Origin: Microbispora rosea
Lineage (GTDB): Bacteria; Actinomycetota; Actinomycetes; Streptosporangiales; Streptosporangiaceae
Assembly (NCBI RefSeq): GCF_900156315.1
Contig: NZ_FTNI01000044.1
Coordinates: 1 to 45,586 of the forward strand
Length of the DNA stretch: 45,586 nucleotides
Reading direction: 5' to 3'
A model generated the notes under the pieces. The model had not been told where the DNA came from, ran no database searches, and saw only the letters and a program-made list of their open reading frames with translations. Every line of letters begins with the position of its first letter. Positions within the stretch are counted from its first letter, which is position 1. A program made the translations under genes and the position numbers. Of the stretch, positions 1 to 7,535 are shown in pieces.

Positions 1-270
1 CGCGCTCGACCACCGCGTGCCGGTGTTGCCATCGAAGGCCGCCGACGCCGGCGACGCGGCGTTCTCCGCCGAGGAGGCCGACGACGGCCTGCCCTCCGCG
101 ACGTTGGCGGTGCCGCAGGCCGCCGCCGCGGCGCTGTAGGTGGTGGGGACGACGCCGGTCACGGCCGCGAAGGTCGACAGCGCGACGAGCGCGGCGGCGA
201 CCAGGCCGGAGCGCCCGCGCCGTCCGCGCGATCTTCCGTACGCGGGGTGAGGCGGGGAGGATGGAGGCAT
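1..270 (-). CDS. Secreted protein with N-terminal F5/8 type C (discoidin-like) domain, partial
   Basis: Only the first 90 codons are present; the gene runs off the left edge. The start is the ATG at 270-268, with GGAGA five bases upstream. A basic stretch (residues about 13-21, rich in Arg) is followed by a hydrophobic segment (about 23-37) and an Ala-rich cleavage region, so the product is probably exported. From about residue 50 the sequence NVAEGRPSSASS, then AAFDGNTGTRWSS, fits the start of an F5/8 type C carbohydrate-binding domain. In actinomycetes such domains usually sit on secreted glycoside hydrolases or other polysaccharide enzymes; the catalytic part lies outside the window, so the activity is unknown. 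The LacI-type palindrome at 427-440 and the nearby ROK gene fit sugar-responsive control, which is inference. Confidence 0.7.
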   Translation of the reverse strand, partial: MPPSSPPHPAYGRSRGRRGRSGLVAAALVALSTFAAVTGVVPTTYSAAAAACGTANVAEGRPSSASSAENAASPASAAFDGNTGTRWSSA

Positions 271-506
271 GTACGTCTCCTCGGTGCGGAGCCCCTCGGG
301 CGAGGGTTCGGGGGATGAGAGAGGTCCAGCGGCATGAGCGTGCGCCCCCGGTCCGCTTATGTCAATGCTTATTTCACGATCAGAATTATGTCTTGACTGC
401 GACGCCCCGATGGATGTTAGTCTCCGGGAGAGCGCTCTCCTATCGATGGGTCCACCACTCCGCGGGGGCCCACCGATCCGCCGCCCGCCGGAATCTCCCT
501 CGGCGA
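271..506. other. Intergenic control region upstream of the F5/8 domain gene
   Basis: There is no gene here. The stretch is unusually AT-rich for this window between about 355 and 395. TTATGTC occurs twice as a direct repeat (357-363 and 386-392). On the minus strand this part holds ATAATTC-N7-GAAATAA, a loose dyad of the kind bound by ROK-family repressors. The LacI-type palindrome is annotated separately. I cannot place a promoter with confidence. Confidence 0.4.
427..440. promoter_or_regulatory. LacI/CebR-type operator palindrome
   Basis: GGAGAGCGCTCTCC is a perfect 14-bp palindrome with a central CG. It matches the general form of operators bound by actinomycete LacI-family sugar repressors. 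It lies about 160 bp upstream of the F5/8 domain gene on the minus strand and downstream of the ROK gene. No LacI gene is in the window, so the regulator would act in trans. Confidence 0.55.
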
Positions 507-1691
507 TCAGCCGGCGGCGGTGATCCTCGCCACCTGCGGCGCGTTCAGGAACTCCTCCAGGACGAGCGTGGCGGCCCCCAGCGCGACCGCGTCGGGACCG
601 AGACGGCCCAGGACGATCGACGTCGCGGCGTACGGCTCGGCCAGCGAGTTGGCCGCGGTGGCGCGGCGGATGTCGGGCAGCAGACTCTCGCCGAGCTGGA
701 CCCCCACCCAGCCGCCGATCACGATCTTCTCGGGATTCACCAGGTTGACCAGGTTGGCCAGGCCCACGCCCAGGTAGGTGACGGTCTCCTCGACCACCGG
801 GGACTTCGAGGCCAGCACGCCCGCGAGGTCCTCCTCCCAGTCGCCCCGCGAGGTGACGCCCGCCCGGTCGAGGATGGCCTCGATCCCGATGTACGCCTCC
901 AGGCAGCCGCGTCCGCCGCAGCGGCAGGGCCGCCCGTTCGCCACGATCTTCGTGTGGCCCCACTCCCCGGCGCTGCTGCTGACCCCGCGGAACGTGGTGC
1001 CGTCGGCCACGATGGTCGCGCCCACCCCCACGCCGAGCAGCACGATGACCGCCTCCGAGGCGCCCCGGCCCGAGCCGAACCACAGCTCGGCCTGGCCCAT
1101 CGTCTTGGCGCCGTTGTCCACGTACAGCGGGAGCGAGGTCCCGCGGCGCAGGAGCGCTCCAAGCGGAACGCCGTCCCAGCCGAAGGTCGTGGCGTGGATG
1201 ACGCCGTCGGCCCCCGGTTCGACGATGCCGGGCACCCCCACGCCGATGCCGAGCACCTGCTCGGGGGACACCCCGGCGTCCGACAGCACGACCTCGACCC
1301 CCGCGAGGATGTGCCGGGCGATCAGCTCGGGGTCGTGGCGGGCCGGCCGCAGCATGTAGTCCACCTTGGCCCGCTCGGTCATCTCCAGGTCGAACAACCC
1401 GACCCTGACGTGCGTCTCCGCCACGTCGACGCCGACCGCGAAGCCGTACTCGGGGTTGACGCGCAGCAGCACGCGGGGCCGCCCGCCATCGGACTCCACC
1501 TGGCCCGCCTCGACGACGATGTTCTCGCCCAGCAGGTCGGCGGTCATCGTGCTGACCGTGGCGGCGCTCAGACCGGTGCGCGCGGTGAGGTCGTTGCGGC
1601 TGGTCGGGCCGGAGAAGTAGAGCGCGCGCAGCAACACGGCCCGGTTGCCTCTGCGGATGTCCCGAACCGTCCTGCGCTGAGGCCTCGCCAT
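507..1691 (-). CDS. ROK family transcriptional regulator
   Basis: The protein has 394 residues. An N-terminal winged helix-turn-helix (about 15-75) is followed by a ROK sugar-kinase-like domain with the GEWGH motif (about 242-246) and the zinc motif Cys256-x-Cys258-x4-Cys263. ROK repressors of this XylR/NagC-like type bind DNA until a sugar or sugar phosphate binds the kinase fold. I chose ATG 1691, six bases after GGGGAGG, over the GTG at 1697 that abuts the Shine-Dalgarno sequence. The gene lies upstream of, and in the same direction as, the F5/8 domain protein, so it may control that polysaccharide gene. An imperfect dyad at 1701-1716 suggests autoregulation. Confidence 0.9.
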   Translation of the reverse strand: MARPQRRTVRDIRRGNRAVLLRALYFSGPTSRNDLTARTGLSAATVSTMTADLLGENIVVEAGQVESDGGRPRVLLRVNPEYGFAVGVDVAETHVRVGLFDLEMTERAKVDYMLRPARHDPELIARHILAGVEVVLSDAGVSPEQVLGIGVGVPGIVEPGADGVIHATTFGWDGVPLGALLRRGTSLPLYVDNGAKTMGQAELWFGSGRGASEAVIVLLGVGVGATIVADGTTFRGVSSSAGEWGHTKIVANGRPCRCGGRGCLEAYIGIEAILDRAGVTSRGDWEEDLAGVLASKSPVVEETVTYLGVGLANLVNLVNPEKIVIGGWVGVQLGESLLPDIRRATAANSLAEPYAATSIVLGRLGPDAVALGAATLVLEEFLNAPQVARITAAG

Positions 1692-1700
1692 GACCACCCT

Positions 1701-1716
1701 CCCCGTCGCGACAGGG
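1701..1716. promoter_or_regulatory. Imperfect dyad in front of the ROK gene
   Basis: The central octamer GTCGCGAC is a perfect palindrome flanked by CCC and GGG with one mismatched pair between. It overlaps the ribosome binding region of the ROK gene, so a bound protein could block its expression. It may instead be chance in GC-rich DNA. Confidence 0.3.
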
Positions 1717-1931
1717 TCATCTTAGTTCAGAGGCGAAAACAAGCACCTCCGCCCTCCTCCGGCCTCTTCACCGTGCCATCTCCCGGTTACCCGTCCATTA
1801 CGACGCGGTGTCGTCCCCACCCTTCTTCCAGGTCCTGAACCAACCTCGACCCACGATGGAGTCGTCCGCGGCCTTCGACGACCTGCCGGGGGTGCAGGCG
1901 CGGGTCGTTTCTCGCTGAAGCGGCGTCGTGG

Positions 1932-3011
1932 TCAGACGCGGGCGGTCGCGAGTTCCTTCATGAGGGTGCCGACGAGAGCGGCGGCGGGCAGGTCGCGGCA
2001 GCGGCGGTAGCCGCGGCCGCACCACAGGGCCATCGCCTCGGGGTCGCCGTGCTCCGCCGCCGCCCGGCGCAGCCCCTTCGTCAGGTGGTGCACCTGGGGG
2101 TAGTACGCGGGCGCCGACGCCTCGTGCTCCGCCATGAACCGGTTGGCCAGGCCGCGCGCCGTACGTCCCGAGAAGGCCCGGGTGAACGCGGTGCGGGTGA
2201 AGCGGGGATCGGCGAGGGCGGCCTTGTGCACGGGGTGCACGCCGCTCTCCGGGGTGCGCAGGAACGCCGTGCCCAGTTGCGCGGCGACCGCGCCCGCGGC
2301 GAGGACGGCGGCGACGTCCGCGCCGTCCATGATCCCCCCGGCTGCGACGAGCGGCACGTGGGTCGCCTCCCGCACGAGGCCCACGAGTTCCGGCAGGTCG
2401 TCGGGCGCCTTCCAGGAGCTCGGCCAGGCCGGCGGCGGGGCCAGGAAGGCCGTTTGGTGCCCGCCCGCTCCTGTGCCTTGGACCACCACCGCGTCGGCGC
2501 CGGCCTCTTCCGCCGCGACCGCCTCCCACGGGGTGTTCACCATGACCACGATCACCGTTCCGGCGTCGTGGAGTCGGGCCGTCACCTCGGCCGGCGGGCA
2601 GCCGAAGGTGAACCCGGCCACCGGCACCCGTTCGTCCACCAGCACGTCGATCTTGGCGTCCCACCCGTCGTCGTCCCACGCGGGGGCCTCCGGCAGCGTC
2701 ACGCCGTACCGCTCGGCCTCGGGGGCGAGCTCGTCGCGATAGCGGGCCAGTGCCGCGTCGTCACCCGGCTCCCGCCGTGCGGCCGCGAAATCGGGGACGA
2801 AGACGTTCACCCCGAACGGCCGGTCCGTCCGCTCGCGCACCGCGGCGATCTCCCGGCGCACGTCCTCCGCCGTGCGATAACCCGCGGCGAGGAACCCGAG
2901 GCCGCCGGCCCCGGACACCGCCGCCGCCAGAGCCGGAGTGGATCCGCCGCCCGCCATGGGCGCCTGGATGATCGGACTCGACGGCCCGAAGGGAAGGACG
3001 CGACCGGTCAC
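1932..3011 (-). CDS. Nitronate monooxygenase (class I-like), last gene of the nitro-metabolism-like operon
   Basis: The protein has 359 residues in an FMN-dependent TIM-barrel fold. It shows the N-terminal QAPMAGG motif (about 16-22), the QGTGAGGH segment with the probable catalytic His185, and the AAGGI phosphate-binding stretch near 220. These are hallmarks of nitronate monooxygenase, which oxidises alkyl nitronates such as propionate-3-nitronate to a carbonyl compound and nitrite. The start is GTG 3011, preceded by AGGAGG that overlaps the end of the upstream lyase gene; only nine bases separate the two genes, so they should be cotranscribed. Many NMO-like proteins are annotated loosely, but the company of a CreD-like lyase and a CreE-like monooxygenase makes a real nitro substrate plausible. 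This is the terminal gene before the ROK gene. Confidence 0.85.
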   Translation of the reverse strand: MTGRVLPFGPSSPIIQAPMAGGGSTPALAAAVSGAGGLGFLAAGYRTAEDVRREIAAVRERTDRPFGVNVFVPDFAAARREPGDDAALARYRDELAPEAERYGVTLPEAPAWDDDGWDAKIDVLVDERVPVAGFTFGCPPAEVTARLHDAGTVIVVMVNTPWEAVAAEEAGADAVVVQGTGAGGHQTAFLAPPPAWPSSWKAPDDLPELVGLVREATHVPLVAAGGIMDGADVAAVLAAGAVAAQLGTAFLRTPESGVHPVHKAALADPRFTRTAFTRAFSGRTARGLANRFMAEHEASAPAYYPQVHHLTKGLRRAAAEHGDPEAMALWCGRGYRRCRDLPAAALVGTLMKELATARV

Positions 3012-3020
3012 GGGACCTCC

Positions 3021-4412
3021 TCACTCGTCTGAACAGCAGCGTAGAACGCGGTCGACGAGCGCTCCCGCGGCCCCCGTGTAATCGGCGGGATCGAACAGCC
3101 GGGCCAGGTCCAGCCCTTCGGGCACGGGCAGGAGTTCCTCCAGCACCTCGGCCACGGGGCGCCCGGACGCGGCGGCGGCCGCGGACGCCTCCCCGAGCAG
3201 CCGCTTGGCGGCGCCCTTCCCCAAGACCGGCGCGAGCACGGCCGCCGCCCGTTCCGTGACGGTCAGGCTGCCGGTGAGCGCGAGGTTGGCCCGCATGCGC
3301 TCGGGGAACGCGACCAGTCCCTCGGCCAGTTCGGCCGTCACGGCGGCGGCCCCGCCGACCAGCCGCAGGCACTCGCGCAGCGGCTGCCACTCGGCGTGCC
3401 AGGCGCCCGCGGGCCGTTCGTCCTCGGCGAGCAGGCACTGGTGGAGACTCGCGGCGAGCGCGGGCACCTGGATCGCCGCCGACCGGACGAGGGTGGCGAG
3501 GACCGGATTGCGCTTGTGGGGCATCGCCGACGACACGCCCCGGCCGGGGGCGGCCGGCTCCACCACCTCGGCCACCTCGGTGCGCGACAGCGACTGCACG
3601 TCCACCGCGATCTTCCCGAGCACCCCCGAGGTGAGGGCCAGCGCCCCGGCGAGGTCGGCGATCGGAATCCGCAGGACGTGCCAGGGCACCACCGGCTCGG
3701 ACAGTCCCACCTCCGCGGCGAACGCGGCGATCAGCCGCTCCGGGTACGACTCCGGGTCGGGCACCCCCGCGATCCGCGCGTACTCCACGTAGCCCGCCAG
3801 CGTGCCGGCCGCGCCGCCGAGCTCGGCGGGCAGCTCCGCGCGCACCCGGCGCAGCCGGACGGCGGCCTCGCGTACGGCGTGCAGCCACCCGGCCGCCTTC
3901 AGGCCGAACGTGGTGGGCACCGCCTGCTGGGTCAGCGTGCGGCCCGGCATCAGCGTGTCGCGGTGCCGCGCCGCGAGGCCCGCGATCGCGGTCGCGGCCC
4001 GGTCCAGGTCGGCGGTGATCAGATCGAGGGTCCTGACGGCCACCAGCATGGCGGCCGTGTCCATGATGTCCTGGCTCGTCGAGCCGCGGTGCACGTATTC
4101 GGCCGCTGCCGGGTCCACCACCGCCACGGCGGCCGTCAGGTCCTCGACCAGCGCCACGACGGGGTTGGCCGCCTCCCGGGCACGCAGGGCCAGGGCCGCC
4201 AGGTCGAGACCGCCCGCCTCCGCCACCTTGCCGATCGTCTCCGCGGCCTCCATGGGGACGACCCCCAGCCGGGCCTGCGCGCGGACCAGAGCGGCCTCCG
4301 CGTCGAGCATCGCGCGCAGCCACGCGCCGTCGCCGGTCGCCCGCTCCGCCGCCGAACCCACCCGGACCGGGGACAGCAGGCCCAGATCGAGGTCACCGCC
4401 CAGGTCGTTCAT
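3021..4412 (-). CDS. Fumarase/aspartase superfamily lyase, PcaB-like; candidate nitrosuccinate lyase (CreD-like)
   Basis: The protein has 463 residues. It carries the superfamily signature VSSAMPHKRNP at about 293-303, with the catalytic Ser at 294 or 295, and the substrate-loop motif GSTSQDIMDTA at about 110-120. Sequence features match the PcaB (3-carboxy-cis,cis-muconate cycloisomerase) branch. No protocatechuate genes (pcaGH, pcaC, pcaD) are nearby, so an aromatic-degradation role is poorly supported. CreD and FzmL, which split nitrosuccinate into fumarate and nitrous acid, belong to this same branch and sit beside a flavin monooxygenase, exactly as here. The ATG overlaps the stop of the upstream FAD gene by four bases (ATGA), implying translational coupling. 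Nitrosuccinate lyase is an inference from context; the superfamily is clear. Confidence 0.8.
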   Translation of the reverse strand: MNDLGGDLDLGLLSPVRVGSAAERATGDGAWLRAMLDAEAALVRAQARLGVVPMEAAETIGKVAEAGGLDLAALALRAREAANPVVALVEDLTAAVAVVDPAAAEYVHRGSTSQDIMDTAAMLVAVRTLDLITADLDRAATAIAGLAARHRDTLMPGRTLTQQAVPTTFGLKAAGWLHAVREAAVRLRRVRAELPAELGGAAGTLAGYVEYARIAGVPDPESYPERLIAAFAAEVGLSEPVVPWHVLRIPIADLAGALALTSGVLGKIAVDVQSLSRTEVAEVVEPAAPGRGVSSAMPHKRNPVLATLVRSAAIQVPALAASLHQCLLAEDERPAGAWHAEWQPLRECLRLVGGAAAVTAELAEGLVAFPERMRANLALTGSLTVTERAAAVLAPVLGKGAAKRLLGEASAAAAASGRPVAEVLEELLPVPEGLDLARLFDPADYTGAAGALVDRVLRCCSDE

Positions 4413-6487
4413 CGCACACCCGCCCCGGTCGCGCCGGAGGCGGCGAGAGCCGTACGGGGCCCGGCGACCACGCGCACGACACGGCGGCGGCTCGCGAGGG
4501 CCCGCGCGGGGGTCAGCGCGAGCACGCTGCGGGCGATGGCGTCGGAGTCGCCCAGGATCACGGAGTTCACCCCCGGCCGCACGCCCGCGGCCGTCACCCA
4601 GTGGACCGACTCGGTGGGCACGCCGTACGCGAACCGCCGCGGGTGGGCCCGGCCGTCCGCGTCCAGCAGCCGGTAGGGCCGGCGGGTCACCGCGAGACCG
4701 CCCGTCTCGTGGCCGGCGTCACCACGCCGCCCGCCGATCACGTACGCCCGGCACTGGCCGGTCCTGAGCAGGTGGCGCAGCAGCGGGTCGGCCGTGCGCC
4801 GCAGGTCGATCTCGGGCAGCCGCGCCTCGACGAGCACCCTGGCCCGTACGGCGGAGCCCGGCACGGCGGCCGACTCGGCCTCGAAGGCGCCGTCGCGGGC
4901 GTGCACCCGCATGCCGGGACCGATGACGGTGAGCACACCCGCCTCGATGAGCGCGATCATCTGCTCCACCCGCTCGGCCGGCGGCCCGATGGACAGGAAC
5001 GCGTTGAGCGGCGTGTACCACCGGTCGAGGTCGTCGCGGTGCGAGCGCCCGGTGAGCCCGCCGTGGTCGACCACCTGCCTGACCTCGTTGCGCAGGTCGC
5101 GCAGCACGTCGAGGGCGGCCTTCAGCGGCCCGCTCACGTTGCCCGCGCGGGCCTGCGCCAGGTCGGTGCGCAGATAAGCGGTCAGCCACTCGCGCCAGTC
5201 GTCAGGCCCGGCGAAGCCGATCCCCCGGTAGGGCTCGGCCGCGCGCTCCCAGTCCCACCGCACCGCCGGGCCGATGCCGAAGGCGTCGAGCACCAGGGCC
5301 TCCCCGGGATCGCCCCAGGGATGGGCGAGGTAGGCGGCGCGGAAGCGGCCGGCGACGCACTCGCACTCCCGCTGCGCCAGCAGCGTGGCGTAGTAGACGG
5401 TCTCCACCTCCTTGGCGATCAGCGGCCACAGGTCGGCGCGGAAGTCGAGCCCGCCGCGGGCGGCCGAGCGCGCGGCCAGCGACGCGATCCGGCCCGGCGT
5501 GAGCAGCAGCGGCTCGTGCCTGCCCTCGACCCCCTTCTCGTTCTCGCCCCTGGACTGGTAGGGGATGCCCCGGCGCGATCCCGCGTACAGGCGAGGCTCG
5601 CGGCCGGAGGGCCGGTAGACGAGGCGGCCCGCCTCACCCCGTTCGAACCGGCCGCCGCGCCCGAGCGTCAGCAGGGCCATGTGGTCGAAGAAGTTGAGCC
5701 CGAGGCCGCGCAGCAGCACCGCCTCCCCCGGCCGCACCCTGCTCATGTCGGTGCTCAGGTCGGCGTCGGCGGGGTTGGCGGGCGGCATGTGGACCAGGCC
5801 GTGTGCGGCGGCGTACGCGGCGGCCTCCCGCTCGGCGTCCGTGGGCTCGACCGGCAGGTGCCCCTGCGCCAGGACCACCGCGTCGAGCGAGCCGAGCACG
5901 GTGCCGTCCTCCAGCACCACCCGCTGCGCCCCGGTGCCGGGCACGTCGTCGAGCGCGGTCGCCCGGCCGGCGTGCACCCGCACCTCCACCTGCCGGGGCG
6001 CCCGCGCGACCACCCGCTCGAACACCCAGCGCAGGTAGCGGCCGTAGAAGGCGCGGGTGGGATAGGTGTCGGGCCCGAGCCGCCGCGCCTCGGCGAGCAT
6101 GTCCTCAGAGACGCCGTCCGGGAGCAGCGCGCCGTCCGGCGAGAGCTCGCCGTCAGGGGAGAGCACGCCGTCCGCGAAGAGCACCAGGTGCCGCGCCCAC
6201 TCGTACAGGCTGGGGCCCGTCTCCAGCGGCCCCCGGATGTCGACGCTGGGGTCGGTGAAGAGCGTGACCTGCGAGGCGACGGTGTTCATGAGCAGCTGAC
6301 CCGGCTGGTCGGTGCGCCACACCTGTCCCGCTCCCGGCGGGTACGGATCCACCACGTGCAGCAGGACGCGTGCCCGCGGCGGCAGCCGACGCGCGTTGGC
6401 GCACAGCCGCTCGATCACCGACATACCGCGCGGCCCCGCTCCGATCACGCACACTTCGAACGGCCGGGTCGATCGCGTTGTACTCAT
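4409..6487 (-). CDS. FAD/NAD(P)-binding monooxygenase-like protein; candidate CreE-like aspartate N-oxidase
   Basis: The protein has 692 residues. The N-terminal Rossmann motif GAGPRG is at 16-21, followed by DPYPPGAGQVWRTDQ and LMNTVASQVTLFTD, which are typical of the FAD-NAD(P)-binding family (PF13454). A second nucleotide-binding segment around LRGLGLNFFDHMALL lies mid-protein. CreE and FzmM, which oxidise the amino group of L-aspartate to nitrosuccinate, are flavoproteins of comparable size and, to my knowledge, of this family, but I cannot run the comparison. ATG 6487 has GGAGGAG upstream and is preferred over longer readings. Residues about 100-125 hold three near-copies of LSPDG (18-bp units), probably a flexible loop. 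It is the first gene of the three-gene operon and is divergent from LysR. Confidence 0.8.
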   Translation of the reverse strand: MSTTRSTRPFEVCVIGAGPRGMSVIERLCANARRLPPRARVLLHVVDPYPPGAGQVWRTDQPGQLLMNTVASQVTLFTDPSVDIRGPLETGPSLYEWARHLVLFADGVLSPDGELSPDGALLPDGVSEDMLAEARRLGPDTYPTRAFYGRYLRWVFERVVARAPRQVEVRVHAGRATALDDVPGTGAQRVVLEDGTVLGSLDAVVLAQGHLPVEPTDAEREAAAYAAAHGLVHMPPANPADADLSTDMSRVRPGEAVLLRGLGLNFFDHMALLTLGRGGRFERGEAGRLVYRPSGREPRLYAGSRRGIPYQSRGENEKGVEGRHEPLLLTPGRIASLAARSAARGGLDFRADLWPLIAKEVETVYYATLLAQRECECVAGRFRAAYLAHPWGDPGEALVLDAFGIGPAVRWDWERAAEPYRGIGFAGPDDWREWLTAYLRTDLAQARAGNVSGPLKAALDVLRDLRNEVRQVVDHGGLTGRSHRDDLDRWYTPLNAFLSIGPPAERVEQMIALIEAGVLTVIGPGMRVHARDGAFEAESAAVPGSAVRARVLVEARLPEIDLRRTADPLLRHLLRTGQCRAYVIGGRRGDAGHETGGLAVTRRPYRLLDADGRAHPRRFAYGVPTESVHWVTAAGVRPGVNSVILGDSDAIARSVLALTPARALASRRRVVRVVAGPRTALAASGATGAGVR

Positions 6488-6574
6488 CCGCTCCTCCAGT
6501 TCCCTTCGGGTCGTGAGACGAGGATGCGGGAGCGGAGCCTTCGTGAGGTATGTCACATTTGGCGAGGCGGTGTT

Positions 6575-6585
6575 AAGCATTGCTT
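6575..6585. promoter_or_regulatory. Candidate LysR operator between the divergent genes
   Basis: AAGCA-T-TGCTT is a perfect short dyad directly in front of the LysR start codon, within the 99-bp gap shared with the FAD gene. LysR proteins commonly bind T-N11-A dyads in such gaps, repressing themselves and controlling the divergent operon. It sits very close to the start, which fits autorepression. Confidence 0.4.
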
Positions 6586-6586
6586 C

Positions 6587-7525
6587 ATGCACGACGTGAC
6601 ACGCCTGGCGGCGCTGGTGGCAGTCGCCGAGGCCGGTTCGATCACCCGGGCGGCCGCCCGCCTCGGCTACACGCCACCCGCGCTGTCGCAGCAGATCGCC
6701 AAGCTGGAGCGGGAGGCGGGCGCCGCACTCGTGATCCGGCACCGCCGCGGAGCCACGCTCACGGCGGCGGGCGAACTGCTGGTGGAGCACGCCCGGCGGG
6801 TGCTCGACGAGCTGGAACGGGCCCGGCACGGCCTGGCCGCGCTCGCCGGCCTGTCCGGCGGGCACATCACGGTCGGCACGTTCACAACCGCCGGCATCCA
6901 CCTGTTACCGCCGGTCCTCGCCGCGTTCCGGCGGGCTCACCCCGCCGTGGAGGTGAATGTGAGGGAGTACGAACCGCCGTCGGGGCTGCCCGCGGTGGCC
7001 TCCGGCGAGGCGGATCTCGTGCTCACGCACACCTACGAACACCAGCCCGCCCCGGCGCTGCCCTCCGGGGTCGCCGTCGAGGCGCTGCTGGTGGAGGAGC
7101 TGGTGCTGGTGGCCGCCCCCGGGCACGCGCTCACCGATCCGGCCGAGCCGCTGCCGTGGCCCGAGCTCGCCGGGCGGCCGCTGATCAGCGGCTCGCGCGG
7201 GCTGGCCAACCGGGAAGCCCTTGAGGCGTTGTTCCGCCGCGAGGGGCTGGCGCCGCCCGTCGTGGCGTACGAGACGGGCAACTACGGCATGTCCTGCGCC
7301 CTCGCCAGCGGGGGCATGGGCCTCGCCCTCGTGCCGAGAACCGTCGCCGACCTGGCCGAAAACCCCCTCAGCGTACGGCGGCTCGCCCCGCCGGGCCTGC
7401 ACCGGACGATCAGCCTGGCCTGGCGGTCCGACGACAGATCTCCCGCGCTGGCGACCATGCGTTCGCTGTTCAGGAACACCGGCAAGGCGGCGCCCCGGCG
7501 GCCCCAGGAGGAGCCGCCGAGGTGA
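6587..7525 (+). CDS. LysR family transcriptional regulator of the divergent operon
   Basis: The protein has 312 residues. The N-terminal winged HTH (about 1-60) contains AGSITRAAARLGYTPPALSQQI, and a LysR substrate-binding domain follows (about 85-300). ATG 6587 is the natural family start; the open frame upstream of it is a shadow of the FAD gene. The codon for residue 107 is TTA (6905-6907), very rare in this GC-rich DNA. In Streptomyces such codons make regulators depend on the bldA leucyl-tRNA, that is, on development and secondary metabolism. The divergent arrangement with a 99-bp gap strongly suggests that it controls the FAD, lyase and NMO operon. No clear Shine-Dalgarno sequence is visible. 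Confidence 0.9.
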   Translation: MHDVTRLAALVAVAEAGSITRAAARLGYTPPALSQQIAKLEREAGAALVIRHRRGATLTAAGELLVEHARRVLDELERARHGLAALAGLSGGHITVGTFTTAGIHLLPPVLAAFRRAHPAVEVNVREYEPPSGLPAVASGEADLVLTHTYEHQPAPALPSGVAVEALLVEELVLVAAPGHALTDPAEPLPWPELAGRPLISGSRGLANREALEALFRREGLAPPVVAYETGNYGMSCALASGGMGLALVPRTVADLAENPLSVRRLAPPGLHRTISLAWRSDDRSPALATMRSLFRNTGKAAPRRPQEEPPR

Positions 7526-7535
7526 GGGGCGCCGG

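Noticed and set aside
1798..2679. Arg/Gly-rich frame on the minus strand inside and beyond the NMO gene
   Set aside because: Biased composition and no motif; it overlaps a well-supported gene in another frame.
3021..4412. Aromatic degradation gene pcaB
   Set aside because: The lyase looks PcaB-like, but no other beta-ketoadipate gene is near and it is coupled to an FAD monooxygenase and an NMO, so I did not assign the pcaB symbol.
4601..6586. Long plus-strand reading frame upstream of the LysR start
   Set aside because: It is a GC-bias shadow of the FAD gene on the opposite strand; family similarity begins only at ATG 6587.
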